Position numbers and translations under genes: made by a program
From: Veillonella tobetsuensis
GTDB lineage: Bacteria > Bacillota > Negativicutes > Veillonellales > Veillonellaceae
DNA length: 64,000 nt
NCBI RefSeq assembly: GCF_001078375.1
Contig: NZ_BBXI01000017.1
Span: 1-64,000, forward strand
Direction: 5' to 3'
The notes under the pieces: model-generated
Database searches by the model: none
Told to the model about the DNA's origin: nothing
The model's input: only the letters and a program-made list of their open reading frames with translations
In this document: positions 48,291-57,924 of the stretch, piece after piece
Numbering within the stretch: position 1 is the stretch's first letter
Layout of the letters: each line of letters starts with the position of its first letter

Positions 48291-48559
48291 TATGCTTTGC
48301 TCCCCCTTTCTAATGCGCCCAACACGCGAGCTTTAATTGTGTAATCCCAAGCGTTTTTATCTTGTACAGTTACTTTTACGCCATCAAAACCAGCTTCTTT
48401 AACTGTATTCAAGATAACAGATTTAATTTGGTCGCCATATTGACGCATAACTTTGGAAGTCAATTCGATTTCGATGCCGCTAGCAATCGGTTCTACCGTA
48501 ACTAATGCATCATTTTTTTCGTCGAAGCCTGCTTGCGCAGCTTTCACTAATTGTGCCAT
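48290..48559 (-). CDS. citD: Citrate lyase acyl carrier protein, atypical (no attachment Ser)
   Basis: The 89-aa protein starts at 48559 (MAQLVKAAQAG, SD AAAGGATG). It aligns along the whole CitD family: IEIELTSKVMRQYGDQIKS, VTVQDKNAWDYTIKARV. The family attaches its phosphoribosyl-dephospho-CoA group to Ser in AGTLESGD (Ser14 in E. coli, from memory). Here the aligned stretch is AGFDEKND, with Lys at that position and no Ser nearby. Either the protein is not loaded by the usual chemistry, or it uses another residue. Confidence 0.85.
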   Translation of the reverse strand: MAQLVKAAQAGFDEKNDALVTVEPIASGIEIELTSKVMRQYGDQIKSVILNTVKEAGFDGVKVTVQDKNAWDYTIKARVLGALERGSKA

Positions 48560-48597
48560 GTTACATCCTTTCACTAAAAAATATATCAAATGGCAAA

Positions 48598-48622
48598 GAC
48601 CAGACCGTCGCGAAGTCTGGCC
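48598..48622 (-). other. Hairpin between transporter and citD
   Basis: CCAGAC and GTCTGG (extendable on the minus strand to GGCCAGAC.../GTCTGGTC) form a hairpin in the 104-bp gap. Only TTT follows, so it could be a leaky terminator or an mRNA processing site. Confidence 0.4.
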
Positions 48623-48663
48623 TAAGCCGTAAAAACAATGATGATTATAAAATTATATGGTGA

Positions 48664-50085
48664 TTAAATCATACCAATGAAAGTCCACCAAGGGATACCT
48701 ATTACAAAGAGTAAGATCCAGCTTAATACCGCTAAGATACCACCAGCAGTCCACCATTCTTTCAAGTTATTATAACCTGCAGAGTAGATAATAGGACCAG
48801 GGGATGCACCGTAGTGAGTTACGAGACCACCAAATGCATTTGTAGCAAGCAATACTAAACCAAACATAACAGGGTTAACACCGGCTGCCATACCTACTGT
48901 TAAGAATACAGGAAGCATGGATGCGATATATGCGGTACTAGAAGCGAATAAGTAACGAATAACAACGCTGATAGCGGAAAGAATTAATACTACTACAAGT
49001 GGAGATACATCGAGTGCCAAGTTGGTTTGCATGAATGTAGCAAGCCAAGCAAAGAATTTAGCTTTTGTTAAAGCTGTAGATAAACCAAGGATAGCACCGA
49101 ACCAGATGAATGTGTTCCAAACAGCTTTTGTTTGAACCATATCTTCCCATGTGATGATGCCGGATAAGAAAACAACAGTCATAGCAACTAATGCTACTGC
49201 TGTAGGACTCAAATCAAAAGCGATAGCTGGGAAAAAATATCCAATAGAAGGCCATGCCCAACCAAGAAGAGCAAGAATGAATACAACAGCCAAGATTTTT
49301 TCAGACATTTTCATAGCCCCTAATTTTGCAAGGCCTTCGTCTGCCAATTTCTTATTGTCGATTTTTACAGCTTCAGGACGGTCAATCCAGTAGCCTACAA
49401 GAGGAACAAAAATCAACATTACAAGGCCAGGAATGGCCAAAGCCACTGCCCATTCGACCCAGTTCATAGTAAGGCCTGTAATCTTAGTAACGAAATCCAG
49501 TGCCAACACATTAGGAGCCATAGCTGTTAAGAACATAAAGGACGTAATCTTTGTTACGAAGTAACCATTCATCAAGATAAAGGAACCGCCGCGTTTTGCA
49601 GTATCACCAGGGTAAGAACCGATAGATTCTGCAATGGATAAGTTAATAGGATATACGATACCAGCTGCACGTGCTGTATTAGAAGGTGTTGCTGGAGACA
49701 AGATTAAGTCAAGAAGCGCTGTTACATAGCCTAAACGCAATACGGTAGAACCGAATGCACGGATTAAGTGGTACGCTACACGGTGACCAAGACCAGTTTT
49801 ACCAAATGCAACGCTCAAGGAGAAGGCTGCAATGATCATCCACAATGCTGTGGAGCCATAACCTACCAAAATATCTTTTGCATTGTCCATGAATAAGGCA
49901 GAAGCAGCTAATACAGATAATAAAATAATTTGAATTGGATATGGTTTTAAAATCAAACCTAAGATACCTGCGATGTAGAAACCAAATAGGCGCCACGCTT
50001 CCGCAGATAGTCCTGCTGGTGGAGTTGTAAACCAGAGGATAATTGGAATTAGCACGATAACGGCTAATTTTACAAGTCTTTCCAT
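48664..50085 (-). CDS. DASS-family anion transporter (CitT-like)
   Basis: The 473-aa protein has about 12-13 hydrophobic segments. It has the DASS/CitT signatures SPATPSNTARAAGIVYPI and a C-terminal ATNAFGGLVTHYGASPGPI. Family members exchange or symport citrate, succinate, malate, fumarate or 2-oxoglutarate. Its position before citDEF suggests citrate or a related acid as substrate. No signal peptide besides the first helix is seen. Confidence 0.9.
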   Translation of the reverse strand: MERLVKLAVIVLIPIILWFTTPPAGLSAEAWRLFGFYIAGILGLILKPYPIQIILLSVLAASALFMDNAKDILVGYGSTALWMIIAAFSLSVAFGKTGLGHRVAYHLIRAFGSTVLRLGYVTALLDLILSPATPSNTARAAGIVYPINLSIAESIGSYPGDTAKRGGSFILMNGYFVTKITSFMFLTAMAPNVLALDFVTKITGLTMNWVEWAVALAIPGLVMLIFVPLVGYWIDRPEAVKIDNKKLADEGLAKLGAMKMSEKILAVVFILALLGWAWPSIGYFFPAIAFDLSPTAVALVAMTVVFLSGIITWEDMVQTKAVWNTFIWFGAILGLSTALTKAKFFAWLATFMQTNLALDVSPLVVVLILSAISVVIRYLFASSTAYIASMLPVFLTVGMAAGVNPVMFGLVLLATNAFGGLVTHYGASPGPIIYSAGYNNLKEWWTAGGILAVLSWILLFVIGIPWWTFIGMI

Positions 50086-50313
50086 GTTTTTTCCTTTCTT
50101 ATAAACATAGGCATATACTGTTCATCCTAACACTACCCAAGTAATTCGTAATACGCGACTATTACTTTATGAATTCTTGTATTTAGTATGATTTCATTAT
50201 ACGTTGATAATCATTTTCTGAAAAATAGATTACCTTTATAGGGGTCATAAAAATTTTTATAACTGTCATTCATACTTTTTATGCATTTTTCTCATAGATT
50301 TTTAGGTGTAAAT

Positions 50314-50357
50314 GAAAAAAATGCATGCATACACCTCTAACAAGATGTATACATGCA
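50314..50357 (-). terminator. Terminator after the LysR gene
   Basis: On the minus strand TGCATGTATACA and TGTATGCATGCA form a 12-bp stem with one G-T pair, followed by TTTTTTT. It lies just past the stop, so the regulator is transcribed separately from the transporter. Confidence 0.85.
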
Positions 50358-50365
50358 CTTACATG

Positions 50366-51277
50366 TTATGATTTATATTCTCTAAAAATACTATCGTCTA
50401 CGACAGTGTGTTTTTTATAGTAATCTCGTACGTACTCGATAAATGTTTTGACAGCAATTAAATTGGCCGACTCTTTTGTGTATACCATATTGGTATCACG
50501 CGTAATATACGTGCCATCCTTGCTACGCAATGGGCTAACATAAATATCTTTGTCTTTACAAGATCCAAGCCCCATATAGGTTAGAATAGACCATCCTAGA
50601 CCGGCCCGCACAAAATGACGACATGTACTCATGGAATTGACGTCCATCGCCACAATAGGAGGTTCTTCAAAATGCTCGGCACACCATTTTTCAATGATAT
50701 TAGCTACCGATGCATCAGTTTGGTATCGAATAAAGGGCACCTTCTCTAACGATTCTGGTGGTACTAACTCTTTATATACCAAGCAATACGGTTCTTCCAA
50801 TAACAATTCTGAATTACCTGATACTTCATATCCACCGCGTGCAAACGCCACCATACAATCACCGGTATTAAACATCTTTACAACTTGATGGCTGAAAGCT
50901 GTCTTAACTTGAATATGTACATCTGGATACTGTTCGCGGAACGATTTCAACAAAGCTGGTAATTCATAATCTGCAAAATTGATGGATGATGCAATCTTCA
51001 AGGTACCTTGAATCTTACCAGTAGACGATGTCAATGCATGGTCTAAGGCCTCTCTATCATGTAGCATGCGTTTGCAATAGTCATAATAGATTTCACCTTG
51101 TGGCGTCAATGCAATACCTTCTGTGGTGCGAAGCAACAAGGAGTATCCTACACTATCCTCTAAATGACGCAGTCGATAGCTCAAAGCAGGTTGTGAAACA
51201 AATAACTTTTCAGCTGCTTTTGTTATATTACCTTCATCTACAACGGTTACAAAGGTACGCCATTCTTTATCATCCAT
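50366..51277 (-). CDS. LysR-type regulator, likely of the cit cluster
   Basis: The start at 51277 (MDDKEWRTFVTVVDEGNITK, SD AAAGGAG) is preferred over 51301. The 303-aa protein has an N-terminal wHTH (AAEKLFVSQPALSYRLRHLE) and a CysB-like effector domain (TLKIASSINFADYELPALL). It lies upstream of and codirectional with the transporter and citDEF, but it ends in its own terminator. Control of the cit genes is inferred from proximity. Confidence 0.88.
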   Translation of the reverse strand: MDDKEWRTFVTVVDEGNITKAAEKLFVSQPALSYRLRHLEDSVGYSLLLRTTEGIALTPQGEIYYDYCKRMLHDREALDHALTSSTGKIQGTLKIASSINFADYELPALLKSFREQYPDVHIQVKTAFSHQVVKMFNTGDCMVAFARGGYEVSGNSELLLEEPYCLVYKELVPPESLEKVPFIRYQTDASVANIIEKWCAEHFEEPPIVAMDVNSMSTCRHFVRAGLGWSILTYMGLGSCKDKDIYVSPLRSKDGTYITRDTNMVYTKESANLIAVKTFIEYVRDYYKKHTVVDDSIFREYKS

Positions 51278-51322
51278 AGTCGTACTCCTTTTTATGACCA
51301 ACCTAATTACATTATATATTGC

Positions 51323-53071
51323 TTATCTAGCATTCGCAATGCCTGCAAAGACTTTGCCCCGTTCACCATCGATGGTAACCTCTGCGCCTTCAAGCAATAC
51401 GTCATAAGCGTCTTTGGCGCCTAAAATGACAGGAATACCATACGTAATACCTGCAATAGCGCTATCCGATGTGTATCCATCTTCAACAGAAATGATACCG
51501 CCAGCGCGTTTAGCAATATTCATCAATTCTGGTTCCATAGTCCCTACTACAAGAATATCGCCGGATTGGAAGCTTTCATAATCATTCTTATGATTAGCCG
51601 CAATAAATACGCGACCCGTAGCGGATTTACGCAAAATACCATTGCCAGACAACAATACCTTGCCTGCAATATGAACGCGAATCATATTCGTAGTACCTGT
51701 AGAGCCAGAAGGTACGCCAGCGGTAACGACAACTAAATCACCAGAATTGATGGCATTTGCCCCAAGTGCACCGGTAATCGCCTGTTTTACCATCTCATCA
51801 GAGTTGATATTTTCACGGCCCTTGATGGCTTCAACACCCCAGCATAATTGCATGCGACGAATTGTTTCATCATGCGGTGTGATAGCGATAATTTTGCAAA
51901 CTGGACGGTGACGAGCCACACTAATTGCAGTATGCCCAGATTCGGTGCATGTCAAAATAGCTGCTGCCCCAAGATCACTCGCAACGCGCACACTGGCCAA
52001 ACATACAGCCTCAGTGGTTGTCACATCATCGCTTTCCTGCGTTCTGCTCTTATGATCATAAATGACGGATTGCTCCGTTACCTCTGCAATGCGTGTCATC
52101 GTTGTAACAGCTTCTACAGGGTATGAACCATTAGCCGTTTCGCCAGACAACATAATCGCATCGGTGCCATCTAAGATGGCATTGGCCACATCACTCGCCT
52201 CGGCACGAGTTGGACGAGGGTTTTGAATCATAGACTCCAACATTTGTGTAGCCGTAATAACAGGTTTACCAAGACGATTACATTTTTCAATCATCATCTT
52301 TTGCAATACCGGTACTTCTTCGGCAGGAATTTCTACGCCCAAATCACCACGAGCAATCATAAGACCATCCGCTACATCGAGGATTTCATCGATATTATTA
52401 ACCCCTTCTGCATTTTCAATTTTGGCGATAATCTTAATATCCTTTTGTTCAGATTCCAAGATGCGACGAATGGCCACCACGTCCTTAGCACGTTGCATAA
52501 AGGATGCGGCCACAAAGTCCACGCCTTGTTGACAGCCAAAACGCAAATCTAATTCATCTTGCTCGGATACAGGTGGCAAGCTAAGCGCTACGCCTGGCAC
52601 GGCCACCCGTTTGCGATTGCCGATTTCGCCACTATTTTGAACGGTGGTAATGATGTTATTACCTTCGATAGCATCGATGGTCAATCGAACAAGGCCATCA
52701 GCTAAGAGAACCGTATCGCCAACATGCACGTCGCCTACTAAACCTTTATGGTTTACAGCACTAATCTCTGACGTGCCTTCTACATCATCCGTAGTCAATG
52801 TAAATTGTTGCCCCGCTTCGAGGAACACCTTGCCCTCTTTAAATAGGCCAAGACGAACCTCAGGGCCCTTTGTATCGAGCAATAATGCGATTGGTTTATT
52901 GACAATCATCGCCGCATCACGCACCATTTGCATGCGCTCCGCTTGCTCTTCATGCGAACCATGAGAGAAGTTAAAACGAGCTACATTCATGCCAGCGCGC
53001 ATCATATCTTCTAAAATACCGAATTTATCCGTGCCCGGACCTACGGTACATACGATTTTTGTACGTTTCAT
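51323..53071 (-). CDS. pyk: Pyruvate kinase with C-terminal PEP-utiliser-like domain
   Basis: The 582-aa protein is the long type of pyruvate kinase. It has KIVCTVGPGTD at the start, ARFNFSHGSHE, IAKIENAEGVNN, ARGDLGVEIPAEEV, PVITATQMLESM and SGETANGSYPVEA. After about residue 470 it carries the extra domain of Bacillus-type enzymes. In that domain the aligned phospho-His motif (GGLTSHAA in Geobacillus, from memory) reads DGYTSDSA, so His is replaced by Asp. It makes ATP and pyruvate from PEP. Confidence 0.94.
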   Translation of the reverse strand: MKRTKIVCTVGPGTDKFGILEDMMRAGMNVARFNFSHGSHEEQAERMQMVRDAAMIVNKPIALLLDTKGPEVRLGLFKEGKVFLEAGQQFTLTTDDVEGTSEISAVNHKGLVGDVHVGDTVLLADGLVRLTIDAIEGNNIITTVQNSGEIGNRKRVAVPGVALSLPPVSEQDELDLRFGCQQGVDFVAASFMQRAKDVVAIRRILESEQKDIKIIAKIENAEGVNNIDEILDVADGLMIARGDLGVEIPAEEVPVLQKMMIEKCNRLGKPVITATQMLESMIQNPRPTRAEASDVANAILDGTDAIMLSGETANGSYPVEAVTTMTRIAEVTEQSVIYDHKSRTQESDDVTTTEAVCLASVRVASDLGAAAILTCTESGHTAISVARHRPVCKIIAITPHDETIRRMQLCWGVEAIKGRENINSDEMVKQAITGALGANAINSGDLVVVTAGVPSGSTGTTNMIRVHIAGKVLLSGNGILRKSATGRVFIAANHKNDYESFQSGDILVVGTMEPELMNIAKRAGGIISVEDGYTSDSAIAGITYGIPVILGAKDAYDVLLEGAEVTIDGERGKVFAGIANAR

Positions 53072-53105
53072 ATATCCTCCTAAATGGGATGGTATTTAAT
53101 ATACT

Positions 53106-56100
53106 CTATTGCACCTCTACGGCACCTTCACCTAATACCGCTTCAATGCATGCGATGATTTCATCTGTCGGTGCAAAGCATAATTGAGGTGATAAATTAA
53201 TTCGTTTTCGTTGTTTGTGTAAATATAATGCTGTCGGTACTTGCCCTTCTGCTTGTGAAAGTATTTCCTTCAACGCATTACTATTCTCTGGCGTATCATA
53301 GGCACCTCGAATATGGATAGCGATTTGTCGTGCATTGTTGTAATTTACCTTTAACGGTGCAATGCGATCAGCAATAATCTGCACACCCTTTTCATCCGCA
53401 TCAACACGGCCTCGCACCTTAACGACCATATCGACAGCCAAGAATTGTTGGCTCTGAGCAAATACCTTCGGAAATGCCACCACTTGAGCCGAACCAGAGT
53501 AATCTTCGATGCGAAGAATACTCATGACATCGCCCCGTTTTGTAGGTCTATCCCCTCTTTCAGCAATGAGACCACCAAAGGTAATCGTTTGACCATCAAA
53601 ACGCTCTGGGTTTTCAAGGAGTTGCCCTAATTCAAATAGGCCTTTCAGTTCCTTGTTATAGCCTTGCAATGGATGGCCCGTAATATAGAACCCGGTGTAG
53701 TCCTTTTCATCCTTCAATTTATCATCTTCCGATAAATCAGGTAAATTCGGTACCGGAATCATATCGACGTCATCTGTACTTTCACCAAAGAGACTCATAG
53801 TACCCATGGCAGCATCCTTTTGCTGCTTAGCCCCTACAGCCTGTGCACTTTCATACATATGCAATAACTGATTCCGGTTCTCCTCGAATCCGTCCATCGC
53901 ACCGCAGCGGATTAAGCTTTCTAGCAATCGTTTATTAACGACCTTGCTATCTACGCGGCGACAAAAATCGGTAATGCTCGTATAGAGCCCATTGGCCTCA
54001 CGTTCGGCGATGAGTCGATCGATGGCATTATCCCCTACGTTCTTGATGCCCCCAAGACCAAAGCGAATGGCATTACCTTGTACGGCAAAGCTACGCAAGG
54101 AATGGTTTACATCGGGACCGAGGACCTGCACATTATGTTTTTTACAAGCATTGATATAGTATGTGAGCTTATCCATATTTTGCATAAAGCTTGTCATGGT
54201 AGCGGCCATAAATTCTGGAAAATAATGCGCCTTAAGATACGCTGTTTGGTACGCAATATACGCATAGGCCGCACTATGGGATTTATTAAAGCCATAACCG
54301 GCGAAGTAAACGAGCAAGTCAAATACTTCGTTTGCAATGGACTCTTCGATGCCATTGTTAATGGAACCTTGTATAAAGGATTCCCGTTGCGCCTTGAGGA
54401 CAGATTCCTTTTTCTTACCCATCGCACGGCGCATCAAGTCCGCTTGCCCCAGGGAGAACCCACCCATGGCAGACGCAATTTGCATAACCTGTTCTTGATA
54501 GAGAATAACGCCGAACGTATCTTTTAAAATCGGTTCCAAAATCGGATGTAAATAGGTTACCTCTTTTTTACCATGACGGCGATCGATAAAATCCGCCACC
54601 ATGCCAGACCCCAAAGGACCTGGACGATAGAGTGCAACAAGAGGAATGAGATCCTCAAAATGCTCAGGTTTCAAATCCATAACGAGCTTGGTAATCCCAT
54701 CGGATTCAAGCTGGAATACACCGGATGTATCGCCCTTAGTCAAGATATCGCAAGCCGCTTTATCATCTAATGGGATGGCATCTAAATCAAGGTCAATCCC
54801 TCGGTTTGCCTTGATTAACTTAAGGGCATCCCCCATAACGGTTAATGTACGGAGGCCCAAAAAGTCCATCTTCAACAGGCCTAATTCTTCGATATTATCC
54901 TTATCATATTGAGTGACAAAGCCTTCTTCATTAGAGTTTTGTACAGGCACATGGTCATCTAGAGGATCTGCGGAAATTACGACGCCTGCTGCATGAGTGG
55001 ACGAATTACGAGCAATACCCTCCAGCTTTTGGCCAAAATCAAATAGCTCTTTTACATTAGGGTCTGTATCATATAAGGCTTTTAAATCTTTACCCTTTAA
55101 GGCCTTTTCTAAGGTGATGCCCAATTCATTAGGTATCATCTTCGCAATGCGATTGACCTCAGCTAATGGTAAATCGAGCACACGACCTACGTCACGAATA
55201 ACGGCGCGGGCCGCTTCTGTACCAAAGGTGATGATTTGAGACACACGAGCCTGTCCATATTTTCGAGTTACATAATCGATAGCTTCGCCCCGCTTTTCAT
55301 AGCAGAAGTCGATATCGATATCAGGCATGCTTACCCGTTCTGGATTTAGGAATCGTTCAAAGAGCAAATCGTATTGTAATGGGTCGAGCCCTGTAATGCC
55401 TAGTAAATAGGCTACAACAGAACCGGCTGCAGAGCCACGGCCTGGGCCTACAAGGATATCGTGTTCACGCGCATAGCGCACATAGTCCCATACAATAAGG
55501 AAATAGTCTTCAAAGCCCATCGTCCCGATAACATCGAGTTCGTAGTCTAGGCGTTTTTTAAGTTCTTCTGATGTATCGCCATACAAACGAGGTATTTCTC
55601 GTTCACAAACCTTGCGCAAATAGGTCTTAGACGTTTCTCCTTCAGGCACGTCAAAGTGCGGCAAATGATGTTCATCAAAATTAAATTCTACATTGCATCG
55701 GTCTGCAATCTTTAATGTGTTTTCTAAGGCCCCAGGGATGTGTCCAAAGAGATCTGCCATCTCGTCCCCAGATTTGAGATAAAACTCATCATTAGGGAAT
55801 TTCAAACGATCTACTTCGGCGCGACGTCGGCCCGTTTGAATACAAACGCGGATATCCTGAGCATCAGCGTCGTCTTTCATAACATAGTGGAAATCATTGG
55901 ACGCCACGATGCCTAGGCCATATTCGTCAGCTAATTGGCATAGCACTTGCTGAGCACGTAACTCTTCAGGTAAACCGTGATTTTGAATTTCTAAAAAGAA
56001 ATTGTCTTTACCGAAGGTTTCAATGTACCATTCAACAGCACGGCGAGCTCCTTCCATATTATCTTGGAGAATATATTGAGGTACTTCCCCTTGAATACAC

Positions 56101-56513
56101 GCACTAAGAGCAATAATGCCCTTGCTGTATTGACGCAACAAATCATGGTCAGCACGGGGCTTATAATTAAAACCTTCCGTAGAGGCCTTCGACACGATTT
56201 TAACAAGGTTTCGATAGCCTTCCATCGTTTCGGCTAGCAAAATAAGATGTTTTAATCGCTCACGGCTACGTCCTTCTGGTTTATCAAGGCGGCTACCTTC
56301 TGTGACATATACTTCACACCCAATAATCGGTTTGATGCCTTGTGCCACACATTCTTTATAAAAATAGATGGCTGCATACATATTGCCATGGTCCGTAATG
56401 GCAAGGGCGGGTTGTTCCAGTTCCTTCGCGCGGCGCACCATATCCGGTAAACGGCTGATGCCGTCCAATAAACTAAATTCCGTATGACTATGTAAATGTA
56501 CAAATGGCTTCAT
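53106..56513 (-). CDS. dnaE: DNA polymerase III alpha subunit
   Basis: The 1135-aa protein has the DnaE order: PHP domain (HLHSHTEFSLLDG, DHGNMYAAIYF), palm with catalytic PDIDIDFCYEKRGE and GPGRGSAAGSVVAYLLGI, fingers, helix-hairpin-helix, and a C-terminal OB domain (TITFGGLIAERGDRPTKRGD). The length fits DnaE1. It is the replicative polymerase chain. It is followed 35 bp later by pyk. Confidence 0.96.
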   Translation of the reverse strand: MKPFVHLHSHTEFSLLDGISRLPDMVRRAKELEQPALAITDHGNMYAAIYFYKECVAQGIKPIIGCEVYVTEGSRLDKPEGRSRERLKHLILLAETMEGYRNLVKIVSKASTEGFNYKPRADHDLLRQYSKGIIALSACIQGEVPQYILQDNMEGARRAVEWYIETFGKDNFFLEIQNHGLPEELRAQQVLCQLADEYGLGIVASNDFHYVMKDDADAQDIRVCIQTGRRRAEVDRLKFPNDEFYLKSGDEMADLFGHIPGALENTLKIADRCNVEFNFDEHHLPHFDVPEGETSKTYLRKVCEREIPRLYGDTSEELKKRLDYELDVIGTMGFEDYFLIVWDYVRYAREHDILVGPGRGSAAGSVVAYLLGITGLDPLQYDLLFERFLNPERVSMPDIDIDFCYEKRGEAIDYVTRKYGQARVSQIITFGTEAARAVIRDVGRVLDLPLAEVNRIAKMIPNELGITLEKALKGKDLKALYDTDPNVKELFDFGQKLEGIARNSSTHAAGVVISADPLDDHVPVQNSNEEGFVTQYDKDNIEELGLLKMDFLGLRTLTVMGDALKLIKANRGIDLDLDAIPLDDKAACDILTKGDTSGVFQLESDGITKLVMDLKPEHFEDLIPLVALYRPGPLGSGMVADFIDRRHGKKEVTYLHPILEPILKDTFGVILYQEQVMQIASAMGGFSLGQADLMRRAMGKKKESVLKAQRESFIQGSINNGIEESIANEVFDLLVYFAGYGFNKSHSAAYAYIAYQTAYLKAHYFPEFMAATMTSFMQNMDKLTYYINACKKHNVQVLGPDVNHSLRSFAVQGNAIRFGLGGIKNVGDNAIDRLIAEREANGLYTSITDFCRRVDSKVVNKRLLESLIRCGAMDGFEENRNQLLHMYESAQAVGAKQQKDAAMGTMSLFGESTDDVDMIPVPNLPDLSEDDKLKDEKDYTGFYITGHPLQGYNKELKGLFELGQLLENPERFDGQTITFGGLIAERGDRPTKRGDVMSILRIEDYSGSAQVVAFPKVFAQSQQFLAVDMVVKVRGRVDADEKGVQIIADRIAPLKVNYNNARQIAIHIRGAYDTPENSNALKEILSQAEGQVPTALYLHKQRKRINLSPQLCFAPTDEIIACIEAVLGEGAVEVQ

Positions 56514-56524
56514 GGTACACCTCC

Positions 56525-57268
56525 TTACGGTCTATGTGCAAAATAGATATTTAATGATTTCTTACGGGCTTTCCAATCTGGTAAAAATTGAGCCACTAAA
56601 TTGTGAAAGTTCTTAGAATGATCCAAGTATTTAAAATGGGCAAACTCATGGACCATAACGTATTCAATATAGGCCTGAGGCCCTTCTAATAAACGCATAT
56701 TCATCTTAATAAGCTGCTTTGATGGCGTACAAGAACCCCAACGACTCTTCATGCGCTGTTGCTTTACCGTTGGCATGGGTACATCAATATGTTGCTGGTG
56801 AAAGCGTTGATATACGACCTTCGCCCAATGGGTAAACACCTTTTCTCCTAGCTGGCGCCAAAAGGTTTGCATTAATTTATGCTTGTCTTCATAGGTATAA
56901 CCAGATTTAACGAACAGCACCATACGATTAGACCCATCAAACTTGATATGCGGTTTGCCAGATGTTTCTAGCACCTCTAGCGTAACAGGCATGCCCAAAA
57001 TAGATACGGTTTCACCCGTTACATATTGTAATGCCTCTATCCGTTGTGCCGTTAATGCTTCTAATTTAAAACGAGCCCGCTCAATAAAAGGTATATTTTC
57101 GATAACAAACGCATCGATGCGATGATCTGGTACATAAGCATTCGCCGAAACATGGACACTACCATCCTTGTGTACACGCATGTTTATATTCTTTACACGC
57201 TTGATTGTTAACTCATATTCAATTGTGTCACCATTGTAGGTAATAGACCGAGTTGTTGAAGTATTCAT
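56525..57268 (-). CDS. YgjP/SprT-like metallopeptidase (M48-type fold)
   Basis: The 247-aa protein (from the ATG at 57268; a GTG at 57292 would add 8 residues, and neither has a clear SD) has the YgjP pattern: RVKNINMRVHKDGSVHVSA, RMKSRWGSCTPSKQLIKMN, and the zinc motif VMVHEFAHFKYLDHSKNFH (HExxH plus a further His). It is cytosolic by sequence. The function is poorly known. It lies 12 bp before dnaE, probably in the same operon. Confidence 0.88.
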   Translation of the reverse strand: MNTSTTRSITYNGDTIEYELTIKRVKNINMRVHKDGSVHVSANAYVPDHRIDAFVIENIPFIERARFKLEALTAQRIEALQYVTGETVSILGMPVTLEVLETSGKPHIKFDGSNRMVLFVKSGYTYEDKHKLMQTFWRQLGEKVFTHWAKVVYQRFHQQHIDVPMPTVKQQRMKSRWGSCTPSKQLIKMNMRLLEGPQAYIEYVMVHEFAHFKYLDHSKNFHNLVAQFLPDWKARKKSLNIYFAHRP

Positions 57269-57355
57269 ACCTTTTATTTTATCATAAAACACTCATAAAT
57301 TCGTTAAAATCTGGAGATTTTAATAGGAGTTATTCGATATATGCAACAATAAATA

Positions 57356-57403
57356 AAAAATAACAGATAGCTGATTGATGTTAATCAGCTATCTGTTATT
57401 TTA
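57356..57403. terminator. Bidirectional terminator
   Basis: AAATAACAGATAGCTGATT and AATCAGCTATCTGTTATTT are perfect arms around GATGTT with A and T tails. It ends the tpsA2 locus on the minus strand and isolates it from the ygjP-dnaE operon. Confidence 0.88.
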
Positions 57404-57522
57404 CTAGGGATAACAAAAACAGCTAAATATATTGTATGTATATTCAATTCTCTAAATCACTAACTACATTACATCATAGCTTAATATCCAAAAGTTATAA
57501 CTATACAAATAAAATATTTAAA

Positions 57523-57921
57523 TTATTTCTCAACATATAACTCAAGCTCAATATTATTCTTATAATCTAGAACCATTAGGGTATATGTATCACCATTAAC
57601 TATTTTTCTATATACCCCATCTTTATAACTCCACCCTAAGCCTTCTAACTGAGTTCTAAAAACTTCCCCTTTATAAGAAAGTTTAGCAATAAAATGAGGC
57701 GTCAAAGAACCTAGTCTCAATACTTTAGGATTAATATATAAAACTTCACTTTGAGTAGAGTTTTGAATATCTCTAAATTCAGACCAATAATTCTCAAAAT
57801 TAGAAGTATATTTAAGCTGTAAAAAATTATCAAAGGCTCCCCCTATACTAGCAGAAAGTAGTAATCCTATAATAAGTCCCACCCCAACAAAAAATATCTT
57901 TAAGATTTTCATAAATCTCAC
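57523..57921 (-). CDS. Small membrane-anchored protein after TpsA2 (candidate immunity)
   Basis: The 132-aa protein has an N-terminal hydrophobic helix (IFFVGVGLIIGLLLSASIG, about 9-27), and the rest is soluble with beta-type sequence (YTLMVLDYKNNIELELYV). It starts 3 bp after the preceding small gene. I recognise no family. It could be an immunity protein, or an accessory to the neighbouring one. The assignment is from position. Confidence 0.55.
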   Translation of the reverse strand: MRFMKILKIFFVGVGLIIGLLLSASIGGAFDNFLQLKYTSNFENYWSEFRDIQNSTQSEVLYINPKVLRLGSLTPHFIAKLSYKGEVFRTQLEGLGWSYKDGVYRKIVNGDTYTLMVLDYKNNIELELYVEK

Positions 57922-57924
57922 CTA

